From Corydoras sp. C115 (taxonomy: Eukaryota; Chordata; Actinopteri; Siluriformes; Callichthyidae): a DNA stretch of 64,000 bases. The notes under the pieces are model-generated. The model did no database searches and was not told the DNA's origin. It saw nothing but the letters and a program-made list of their open reading frames with translations. The position numbers and the translations under genes are program-made. The stretch is from positions 2,521,394 to 2,585,393 of the forward strand of contig JAFMOC010000159.1 of NCBI GenBank assembly GCA_019802505.1, read 5' to 3'. Position 1 is the first letter of the stretch. Each line of letters begins with the position of its first letter. This document shows, one piece after another, positions 1 through 9,809 of the stretch.

Positions 1-280
1 GGAGGCTCTACGCTGCTCAATGAAATGAGTGAGATTTTACAAAACCTTTATTGAACTGTTAAGGTATCAGCTTATAAAGAAACAAAAGGAAAAACAAAAA
101 CATGGAGATACAATTTGAACACGAGATATTAACTCAGCAGGCTAGCGAATATCAGTTCCCGTTCTACCACTCTGCATATAACCTCATTGTAACACCACTC
201 AAATTTAAATACCTCAATGTTGTTCATGTTCTTATAAAAACTGAACTCAAAAACAATTTTGTATTTTATCATAGCCACAC

Positions 281-3200
281 ACAGTAAAATATCCTGACCG
301 AATCTGCCTTTATTTTATTCCTCCTAGAAAGATAAATTGCAAATTTTGCTTGACCTATAATAAAGTTGAACAATTGCCATTTGAATCTAGTCTTCTGTAA
401 CCAACTAGTCTTCTTGTCTGTAACCAGCTCTGAAAATAAAAGTTGTTGAGATAAAAACCTCCCCAAATTTATCAAAAGGAACAGACAAAGTATTAAAAAG
501 ACAGCGCAATCTCTGACATTCTATAAAACAGTCAAATATTGTTTCTCTTATGCCACAAAAAAAACACAAGCATCACTGACATTTGGATTAATAACAGTTA
601 CAAAAGAGTTAACAGCAATTATCCCATGTAAAATTCTCCATTGGAGATCCCCAGTCCTTTTTTTTATCAGTAGTGGTTTATACAGAACCCTCCAGACAGG
701 TTTTTTGTATCTCCCCACATCAAGCTTGTCCCTCTACAAGCTTGTCCCTATACAAAAATTATATAGATGTTTTGTAAAAATCTTTAATAGTACTATCTTG
801 TATCCACTCTACCATTCAACATAGTACTATTAAAGATTTTTACAAAACATCTATATATTTTTTGGCCTGAAACACTTTGGAGATCTAAGTCTTGTTGCTT
901 AGAAATATCCAACAAAGGACCTGAGGCATCCCCCAGGATTGGTGTTAGTGTCGTTTTTGGAAAAAGGTTTTCCACATTTGGTTCTTCTCTTCCACTCACG
1001 TAGTCCTGGCACTGACTGCTCTTCACTCGAGACCCTCTGCTTCCAAAATCAATAATTGTCCTGGTGTGTCATAAAGATCTTTGTCCTAGCATCATAGCAA
1101 CAGCATGTTCATTCTCCAAACCTGGTCCTGCAACATATACTAAATTGCATAACTATGTAATCCTGGAACATCAAAGTCTCTGACTGAGTACAGGAAACCT
1201 TTCGCTTGACACATCCAACCATGCTCCGGTTCCTCTAGCAGCCAAAAAAGTGAGGTGTCTAAGTGATGATATTTTTTAAATGTCCCCATAATTTAAAAAT
1301 TCCATGATAAAAAAACTGGTAGTCCTTCTAAGCATAGTTGTTTATAATCCATTAAAAACAAAGCATTATCCATTCCCAGTCCCTCCTCTTTTAGCAGGAC
1401 AGAACAGGTAACCTTTCGCCATACTAAATCAGCAGGGCCAGTAAGAAAATTGTGTACAAACTGTACATGAAAAGATGCCATTCTGCTCTCAAGGTGCACT
1501 AAACCCTGTCATCCCTCTTCTTTTGGGAGAAAAAGCATGGCCTTGGGAACCCAATGGAGTTTGTCCCAAAAGAAATCTACTAGTATGGCCTGTATCTTGG
1601 ACAGTAATCCAGTAGTCAACAAAAGACAGCCTGTGCCATAATACTGTTGCTACTAAGTTATTATTAACAAGCACTCTTCCCTTAAATGACAGTTGTCCAT
1701 GTATCCATTTCCTCTGCGCCAAATGACCAGCCCTCTACCACTCCCTCCCAGTTCTTCATCTGTGCTGTGTGATCTCATCCCCAAGGTACACCCCCTGTCT
1801 TCCATGTCATGCCTCCGGGTAAAACTGGCAGCCCTTTTTTCCCGTGCCCCACATCTAAGGCTTCACTTTTTTCCCAGTTGACCCTTGCTGATGATATAAA
1901 ACCAAAATCCTGAATACTGGAAACCAAACTGTCAATATCTTGTTGTGTGTTAACCATAATTATAACATCATCTGCATAAGCTGATAAATGATACCGATAT
2001 GGGTTATTTTGACTTAAAATTACCCCTTCAGTCTTTGTACGAAGTCTAGTTAGCAGTGGTTCTGTACAGCGAGTATAACATGCCTGACATAGCGCTTCCT
2101 TGAAATATACCACGTCCGACCTTAAATGGAGCCCATTTATTTTTAACACACTTTCAATGTTTTGATATGTTATCTTAACCATACGCATAAAAACTGGGTC
2201 AAAACCAAAAGCTTCAAGAGTATTGCAGAGAAACTGATGTTCGATTCTGTCAAAAGCCTTTTCTTGATCAATTGAAACCAGGCCTAGGTCAAGCCCCAAA
2301 GCTTTAGAACTGTCCAAAACACTTCTAATAAGGTGAATGTTGTCCCGAATGGACCTTCCAGGTACACTGTAGGTCTGGTCTACATGAATGAATTGGTCTA
2401 CATGAATTGCCCCATCACATTTCCTAGTCTATTTGACAGAGGCTTGGTGAAAATTTTCAAGTCCGTACAGAGGAGACTTACAGGCCTCCAGTTTTTTTAT
2501 GTCCTGCAGATTACCCACCTTAGGCAGAAGTGTGACCACAGCCCTCCTGCAACTCAATGGTAGTGACCCCTCATCCAGGCTCTCATTGAGCACAGCTAAG
2601 AGACCGGCCCCCAGCTCCAACAAAAGTTCTTATAAAACTCCACTGGAATGCCATCAATGCCTGGGGTGGTGCCCTCCTTCATGCCCCGCAGGGCATCATA
2701 GAGCTCTTGCTCACATAGAGGCCATTCCAGCTTTTCACATAAAAGTTCTGAGACCTTAGGTAGAGCTGCATAAAAATCAGAGTTAATTCCTTCATTATTA
2801 ACATACTCACTTCTGTACAGCTTATTATAGAACCGTACAGCCCTGCTCCTTATGTCAGCAGGCTCTGTCAGCTCCAGACCTTCTTCAGAGCACAGAGAGT
2901 TAGTTAAGTTCTGGTAACGCGATCGGACCAGAGCCCCCTGCGCCTGTTTTTGATCTAAGTTTTTGATCTAAGAATTGGGGCATGACTTTGGTTGCAACAG
3001 TTCCAACTATGTTTTGCAAATAAATTATTTAATTCTCTAGAGTCCTCATTGACTCTTCAATGTGCCTTGAGTTATTGTAGGTGTACTGTTTACAGAGTTG
3101 TTGTTTCTCAACCTTGCCATAGTCCAACCATTCACGCAGGTTACAGAACTGACATTTCTGTATTTTAAAGGAATTCCAGAACTCTGTAAAAACATGTTTA

Positions 3201-3880
3201 AAATTCATATCGCTTAACAGAGAGGTGTTAAAATGCCAGTAAGCAATTTTCGGTCTAATATTTGCAATAAAAACTGAAACCGAAATCAAACTGTGGTCTG
3301 AAAACCACACAGGTGAAATGAAACACTCTTTAACAATGCTAAGTTGGTGTTTAAAACAATAGATTCTGTCCAGTCTAGCCAGTGACATAAAACCATCTCT
3401 TGCATGAGCCCATGTGTATTGCCTAGTGTTCAGATTTAAAAACGCTCCATACATCATATAACTAGCGAGCTCTGACCAGTTCTTGGAGTGCACGCTGTGA
3501 TGGGGTCCATATTTTCATCTTCAGTACAGTTAAAATCACCCCCAACAAACAGCTAATCGTCAGTGCTGCAGTTCTTCAGTGCTGCACTAACATTATGTAA
3601 TAAGGTTACTCTGTCAACACCATTTGTTGGAGCATACAAATTAAGAATAACAATTTAAAAATGTTCCAGTTTAACCTGTACAGTTATACATCTACCAATT
3701 ATAACTTCCTCACTTTCACAAGACATTGCTTTGTGATTTTTCAAAAAAAGAACAGCCACCCCACCCTTTGTAGAACTCATATGACTAAGAAAAACTTCCC
3801 ATTCTTTCTTCCATTCATCTTCTATTTTTTACATCACTGATTTCCTGAAAAGTGAACTGTTCTTCCCCTTGTTTACTCAT
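281..3880 (-). pseudogene. LINE copy 1 ORF2 relic (endonuclease-reverse transcriptase)
   Basis: Reading on the minus strand: an endonuclease (about 3880-3030), a reverse transcriptase (about 2720-1780, with FDRIEH and YADDV) and a C-terminal region to about 285. The longest open piece is 1775-2317 (180 codons). The family enzyme nicks target DNA and primes reverse transcription on it. Here the frame is broken many times, including a stop inside the GGDFNCT endonuclease strand, and a short direct duplication (tttttgatctaag) lies near 2950. It cannot encode an active protein. Confidence 0.82.
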
Positions 3881-4124
3881 AAGAGCTTGGGCAGAGTCTA
3901 TAAATAATTTTCGATCAGGAAAAAAGTCTTGTTTTTGTTAGAAAAGCTCTTATCTTGCCGAACGTATATGCAATAAGACTACCATCATCAGTTCCTGCCA
4001 CAGCCTCATCCTCCACACCATTTATCTGTGTATCTAGTACAATGTTTTCCTTTCCACCCTCAGCCCTCTTCTCTGTCACATTCTGCTCTCCTCTTCCAAT
4101 CCAGTCTCCCTATCTCCAACATTT

Positions 4125-5660
4125 TCAGTCCCAGTATTTACATCTCCCAGGTGGTTTGTCTCCTCCTACAGATGTATATTTGGTGTTCTGCAATGTACCT
4201 ACACCTGCCTCAAAAGGATATGAGCATCTCAAGTGCCCCTCTTGTCCACACCCAAAACATTTCATGTTATCAGAAGTAACAAAAATCACATGATCAAACC
4301 CATCAATTTTAAATTTGAAAGCAATGTTTATCTCAACACCATTTTTCAGGACCATATATGCTTTTCTTCTATAACAGGGGTTTTTAACCTTTCTGACCTT
4401 TGTTGAACATGAAGTGGCCCGAGGCCCAGTCAGTTATTACTGATGTCCTGCTCAAAATTATAATTATTCTAAATCTTGGTTTAATTGTTTTGTACTTGTA
4501 TTGTAATTAAATTAAATACACTTACAATTTAAAAGTAAAAATCCTGTCAAATAATCACAAGAAATGATTTTGACAAACATATTTTATATTAACTTTTCCA
4601 TGAAAAGCATTTGAACAAATCCAAGTCAGTCAACAGGCTTATCAACACAAAAATAACTTTTTTTTAAACATTTGAACAAAAATAGACAAATTCAATAAAT
4701 AAGATTACTGCCATAAAATGAATACAATCAAAATGTTAATGTAAATGTTTAAAAAACATAAAAATAAATTTGATAAAGTGCGACAGCATTAGTCCACACT
4801 CAACACACTGAGTTCTGGGCTCGACCTCGCTTCCTCCGTTCACAAAACCATATTTAATAAATTCTGTGTTATATTTTCTAACAACTTTGGCCTTTTTTTT
4901 ATGGGTTACCTTCATTGGTTACCTTGTCTTCCACTTTTCTCTTAAAATGTGCTTCCATTTTCAGCAGTTAGCTAAGGTTCTTCTTCTACGTTTTAAATAA
5001 GTTGTTAAACATCTGAGTGACGCACTAGTGGTTAGAAATTGTATTGCACCTTATGAAAAATCAACTTGGTGCCGCGTCCCTCTGCGGCCCAAAGGTAAAA
5101 ACAATTGTTCTTTTGAGCCCCTCAAGGTGGCGCTCGCGGCCAACAATTGGGCCGCGGCCCATGGGTTAAGAATCCCTGTTCTATAACATATTACATGTCG
5201 TGACTGTTGAATTTTTCCCCCCATAATGAATCATTTTAATTGTAGATATAACTTGTCCATAACGTGAAAGTTCAGTGATCAGTGCTTCATCGGTCATGTA
5301 AGGTGGAACATTTGAGATCGTGATTCTTTTAGCTGGTCTAACAAGGCGTATTACCAGTGTAAACGTGTTCTTTATCTCCACTTCTGTTTGTACTACGGTG
5401 TTTACCTTTTCAACGCTATCCAAAAAAAGACAACAGCGCCGTTCATTCCAGATGCAGCCAAAACGCTCTGCAGCCAAATCTCCCACTGCCAGTACACAGT
5501 CCTCTACTGAGCACCTTATCGCCGGTGCAATCCGAATCCCATGTCGACTTTTGTGTTTCCCCAGTTTACTTTTATCTATCGCCGCCATGGCAACCGGCAC
5601 AACCCCGGCAACCCCCCAAAAAAAACTCCCCGCTCTAACTATAAACCCCTCACCCCCCAC
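4125..5660 (-). pseudogene. LINE copy 1 ORF1 relic (RRM-like plus zinc knuckle)
   Basis: The N-terminal part (5181-5660) contains an RNA-recognition-like stretch with ITISNVPPYMTDEALITELS. The C-terminal part (4125-4355) has a CCHC-like knuckle beginning CFGCGQEGH, whose last cysteine spacing looks damaged. ORF1 proteins of Tx1/L1 elements bind element RNA and act as chaperones. The two parts are separated by the hAT MITE. Removing the MITE and one TSD copy rejoins them, but the joined sequence is still out of frame, with an indel near the glycine-rich YGGKNS segment. This is a dead copy; the family assignment is firm, the exact clade is not. Confidence 0.75.
4375..5178. mobile_element. hAT MITE with 8-bp TSD TTCTATAA
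   Basis: The element begins CAGGGGTTTTTAACC and ends GGTTAAGAATCCCTG, an imperfect terminal inverted repeat of the hAT type. It is flanked by perfect 8-bp duplications TTCTATAA at 4367-4374 and 5179-5186. At 804 bp and with no long ORF, it is non-autonomous. It sits inside the ORF1 relic of LINE copy 1 and is therefore younger than that LINE. A phrase near the right end (gcggcccaaaggtaaaaac, ggccgcggcccatggg) is typical of widespread fish hAT repeats. Confidence 0.92.
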
Positions 5661-5702
5661 CAGTAGTGCAAGAGAGAGAGAGAGAGAGACTTTTTTTTTT
5701 TT
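5660..5702. repeat. (AG)n and poly-T junction between two head-to-tail LINEs
   Basis: On the plus strand an (AG)n run at about 5670-5689 is followed by a T run to about 5702. On the minus strand this reads as the poly-A tail of LINE copy 2 (with an AATAAAG-like signal just upstream), then (CT)n, then the 5' part of LINE copy 1. Confidence 0.6.
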
Positions 5703-5917
5703 ACTTTTAACGACACTTTATTTTACCAATAATAGTTATATTTCAAATACAAATCTTTCTATTAATAAATAGATAAATAAATAAATAACTATATTTAGGT
5801 AAAAACAGGTGCGAAGCAGAGCTCATCGTCTTTAAATGAGCATACTGCTTCCCCGCAGCACCATAACGATTTAAAAGTGTCTAAATCATTCATACTTTTA
5901 TAAAATTTCAAATCCAT

Positions 5918-7024
5918 TCAAATTCTAGATTTGGCCAGTCGGCTAAAAATCTTGATCACATCAGCATCTGTTGTTTGTGCAGCTTTGTTTTTCCTGCTGA
6001 TGTAAACCGCCATTTTGCTTTGTCCTAAAATAAAATTCACCAGTTCACATTTGTATTTCTGTTTTTTGACGTACTTAAAACCCAGGATAAAAACCTGTGG
6101 TGTAAAAATCACATTAAGAGTTTTTAAAACAGCACTTAAAATGATAAATAACGGATGCAGTCTAAAACAGTATAAAAACACGTGAAACACCATTTCTCTC
6201 TGGTGACAGAAAGGACACTGGTCATTAAAATCTGGGTTTAAAACAGAAATTAAAGCATTTACCGCAATAATACCGTGAAGGATCCTCCACTGGAGGTCCC
6301 CCACCCGCTTGGTGGTTTGTACAGTGGTTTGTAACGGTGGTTTGTACAGTGCTCTCCACTCTGGTCTTACGTCATTACCAATGCCTAGTGTTTCTCTCCA
6401 TGCTGTGTCAGCTCTTTTCTCCAGTTTTTTCTTATTAAGAACAAGTACACTGGCTCTATGGAGGAGTTTCCCCGTGGCTGAGCTCAGGTCCATGCCTTGT
6501 TCTTTGTCGTGGTCCAGCAGGGGCCCCTGGGAGTCCTCCAGCTTAGGGGTGATGGTGGTGTTGGGGAAACGATGCTCCCCTACTGGACTGACCTCCCCTG
6601 TTGCACAGCTCTGGAGTAGTGTCTTTTCTCTGGAGGTGAGTGCTGACCTCCATCTCTGTAGGAGCTGGGCGACAACGCGTGTAGACCTCACCCCCATCAG
6701 TGCAGCCAGGTCCTCCGCCCGATCCAGACCAGGTCCAGCAGCATTCAGTAGGTGGCGCAGGGTGTAGATTCCGGAGGAGATTAGCGTGCTGTGCAACGAA
6801 GGGGAGGCGTTGATGTCCAGCCGAGATCTGAAGATGAGGGGTTCCTCCAAGAGCCAGTGTAAAGGCAGATCACCTTTAAAAGTCATGTTATAAAATCCTA
6901 AAATCTTAAAAAGTCTACGATAAAAAACAGGCAAGCTGGTGATGTTCAGAGTGGTAATGTTCATAAAAAACAAAGTTCTGTCCAGACCCAGTCCACTCAC
7001 GGTTTGTAGGATCCTGTATGCCAC
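5918..7024 (-). pseudogene. LINE copy 2 ORF2 C-terminal region, long open frame
   Basis: This 368-codon open frame is the C-terminal third of a Tx1-type ORF2 protein, downstream of the reverse transcriptase. It ends with a zinc-knuckle-like CPFCHQREMVFHVFLYC (C-x2-C-x7-H-x4-C) and then GQSKMAVYISRKNK, which aligns with the end of copy 1. The region is thought to bind nucleic acid during integration. It is unusually intact compared with the rest of the LINE, but lies downstream of frameshifts, so it is not an independent gene. The upstream pieces at 6997-7391 overlap it in other frames. Confidence 0.8.
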
Positions 7025-7199
7025 TGCCCTCCATACAAGATCCTTGGGGCCAAAGGGGAGTCTTTGTAGATACTGAATGCAGCGGTCCTGCTGGCCAGGT
7101 GAACCAGTCCTTGTCCTCCGTCATCTTTTGGCAGGTAGAGGACAGCCTGAGGAATCCAGTGCAGTCGGTCCCAGAAGAAATCAACCAGCATTGCCTGTA

Positions 7200-8128
7200 T
7201 CTTGGTTAAAATGTTAGGTGGGGATCCACACACATTAACTTGTTCCATAGGACAGAGGCAGCGAGGTTGTTAATGACTAGTACCCCGAGATACTTAAAAC
7301 CTCCAGTCCTCCATGACAGTCCATCGGGAAGTGCAGGTCCACCACCGTTCCAGTCCCCAATTAAAACTGCCTCACTTTTGGCCCAGTTCACTTTGGCAGA
7401 TGATAAAACGCTAAAATCCTTTAAAACATGTGTTAAAATGTTAACATCCTTCTGTGAGTTTTAAAACACCAACAGGTCATCTGCATATGCTGACACACAC
7501 ACACACTGTTGCATTGGTTTGGGGAATCTGAAGACCAGAGATTCGATTTCTTAAAATGCATAAGTGGGGTTCAATAGCTAAAGTATATAACAATGCACAA
7601 CCCTGTCTTATACCACGCTGTACATTAAAAGGAGCACATAAACTTTCAGCACACTCTCAAAGTCACTGTACAGCACCTTTATCATATTAATAAAACCAGG
7701 GTTAAACCCGAAAGCCTCCAGAACCTTCCACATGTACTCGTGTTCTACTCTGTCAAATGCTTTTTCCTGGTTTAAGAACATGAGCCCAGTTTTTAAATGC
7801 AGAAGTCTGGAGGGCTCTAAAATATCCCAGATTAAAAATATGTTATCAAAAATGGACCTACCAGGCACACAGAACGTCTGGTCAATGTGAACTATCTGCT
7901 CCATCACCTTCCCCAACGTTTTTGAGAGCAGCTTGCCGTATGTGCACAGTAATGACACAGGGCGCCAGTTCTTCAGCTCAGTCAGGTCTCCCTTCTTTGG
8001 TAGCAGTGTGAGGACAGCTCTCTGGCTGCTCACAGGGAGCTTTCCTTTCCTTACACTCTCTTTTAGGATGTCCAGCATGTCCTCACCCAACACTGACCAG
8101 AGTGCCTTGTAAAATTCAACAGGGAGAC
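7200..8128 (-). pseudogene. LINE copy 2 reverse transcriptase relic
   Basis: The segment 7608-8093 carries the RT fingers and palm start: NWRPVSLLCTYGKLLSKTLG, then FLNQEKAFDRVEHEYMWKV. The segment 7206-7391 carries the later NWAKSEAVL and FKYLGV motifs. The catalytic YADD block falls in the damaged stretch near 7480, where a short (CA)n run has grown. The frame is broken between pieces. Its upstream end is the target of the hAT at 8129. Confidence 0.82.
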
Positions 8129-8729
8129 CAGGCGCGTCGTTAGACCTGGGCTTTCGGGGCTATAGCCCCAGATGTTTTGTCAGTAGCCCCGGATCAAATG
8201 AGAGCAGCTCTCTCTGGCCGCCTCTCATCCAATAGCCGGACCGAACGATGGAGTCACCGTCAGCTGTTTGTTCTTCTAAGCTCTGTGTGTGTGAGGGAGA
8301 CTGATTTTTTCGCCAGTAGGGGGAGTAAAATTACCACAATAACTGTATGTTGGCTGTAAAGAACAGCTTCTCAGCTTTCAGAAACCGTCAGAATTTTTCT
8401 GAAGGCGCAAACTGTCTAAAGTGTTTTTGTGTGAGTGAGTGTGTGCCCAGCGACAGATTGGTGCCCTGTCCTGAGTGTATCTCCCCAGCGCCCGAGACGT
8501 TCTCCCCTGGGAACCCCCTGCGACCCTAATAAAGGATAAAAGTGGAAGATAATGAATGAATGAAAGAATGAATGAAAAACTAATGAATGAACAAACAAGG
8601 TGAATGTATCAACAGTTTGAAAAATGGACAAAGACACTCATGAAAGGGCACTTTTTAAAGAGTACAGAGGGGGGAATAAGGTATCTGGGCTAAAGCCCCT
8701 GATGTTTTTAAATCCTAAAAATGCCTCTG
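8129..8729. mobile_element. hAT-like non-autonomous element carrying a SINE fragment
   Basis: The element starts CAGGCGCGTCGTTAGACC and ends AAAAATGCCTCTG, flanked by a perfect 8-bp TSD AGGGAGAC (8121-8128 and 8730-8737). Near both ends lies a ggggctatagcccc / ggggctttagccc motif shared with the element at 14364-14999. It therefore belongs to the same family, in the opposite orientation. Internally, 8425-8585 is the 3' half of the window's common SINE, ending in aatgaatgaatg. There is no transposase. Confidence 0.85.
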
Positions 8730-8737
8730 AGGGAGAC

Positions 8738-9298
8738 CATCAATGCCAGGAGCTCTGCCACTGTCCATCCCCTGCAGGGCCTCCTGTACCTCATCCATGG
8801 ACAGTTCAGCATCGAGTGCTGTGGCAGACTCCTCAGACATTTCGAGTGTTCTGCTGGGAGAACATTTTGATCTGTATCTTTGCAATGTCCCACCACTGCT
8901 GTAATGATTTAAAAGACGACTTCTGAGTCTTAAAAAACATCCAAAAATAAATAAAACACTCGTTAAAATGAACATCATTTAAAAGCGCTGTATTAAAATG
9001 CCAGTATGCACTTTGGGGCTTTACCTGTGCTTTTCTGATCGTGCATTGGTCTATATAATGATCTGTAAAACCAACTGGAGATATAAAACAGCATATAAAA
9101 GTGGATAAATGATGTTTTAAACAATAAAATCGATCAAGTCTGGCTAAAGAGTGTGTATTATCTATAGAATGAGCCCATGTCTACTGTCTCTGATTACCGT
9201 GTATATCACGCCATAAGTCACACAGATCATGGGTCTCAATGAACTCACACAGTCGCCTGCGGGAAGCATTGTGTTGTTCCATGTGGTTTCTGTCCAGA
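8738..9298 (-). pseudogene. LINE copy 2 endonuclease-RT linker relic
   Basis: On the minus strand this carries the C-terminal half of the endonuclease and the start of the RT (GRAPGIDGLP near 8740-8770). The target-site region LDRNHME and the string HGNQRQ lie at 9190-9290. It joins the 13973-14363 segment once the LTR element is removed. The frame is interrupted. Confidence 0.75.
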
Positions 9299-9806
9299 TG
9301 TTACGACGGGGCGCGCTGCCCGGAAAATGGCGGCGCAGCGCGGCGTGGTGGAGGAACACAGAGCCAGGAGACCAGGTAAACAAACACAAAAGCTCCTTTA
9401 ATGGCCGATCGCGGGAATGCCGCTAGACAGAGCCGAGAGCTCAAATACACATAGAGGGAACGGTGCAACGGGAACGCCGCTGCGGAACCGAATACACGTA
9501 CCGAAAATACGTGGAGTTAAACAACCGCGGAACAGCCGCAGGATGCCGAATAAACAGAAATACCACACGAACCACCCGACGTGACAATGTAGGTAAGAAC
9601 ATTACCATACACCGATAGAAATGCTGACCTACTGGCAGTTTAGCCGAGATATCTTAAATACTGCCAGTAGGTCGCCAGTGATTAGGTAGGACCCAATCCC
9701 TGCACAAGGGGGTGGGTCCTACCTACGGAAGCCCGACATGGCCGAAACCCGAAACACGGGAGGCAGGTGGGAGGGGCCCAACCCTCCCAACCCTCCCAAC
9801 CTGACA
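9299..9806 (-). repeat. 3' LTR of the 9.3-14.0 kb element
   Basis: 508 bp, TG...CA bounded. It differs from the partner LTR by an extra ccctcccaa-type repeat unit near the end and about one substitution (ccgctgc versus ctgctgc near 9480). That implies a recent insertion. Confidence 0.92.
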
Positions 9807-9809
9807 TAT

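Larger units (their letters stand above)
1..5690 (-). mobile_element. Tx1-like (L1 superfamily) LINE, copy 1, decayed
   Basis: A non-LTR retrotransposon lies on the minus strand, running from an ORF1 relic near 5660 to the end of an ORF2 relic near 285. ORF2 shows an endonuclease (GGDFNCT near 3510, SDHSLISVSV near 3290), a reverse transcriptase (QEKAFDRIEH near 2250, YADDV near 1975) and the C-terminal tail (GQAKFAIYLSRRNK near 330). The same motifs recur in the next LINE, so both belong to one family. Many stops and frameshifts make it inactive. A hAT MITE at 4375-5178 splits ORF1. The element abuts the 3' end of copy 2 at about 5690. Whether its 3' end lies inside the window is unclear. 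Confidence 0.85.

Noticed and set aside
8177..8926. Short plus-strand frames at 8.2-8.9 kb
   Set aside because: They fall across the hAT element and antisense LINE sequence; none has a motif.
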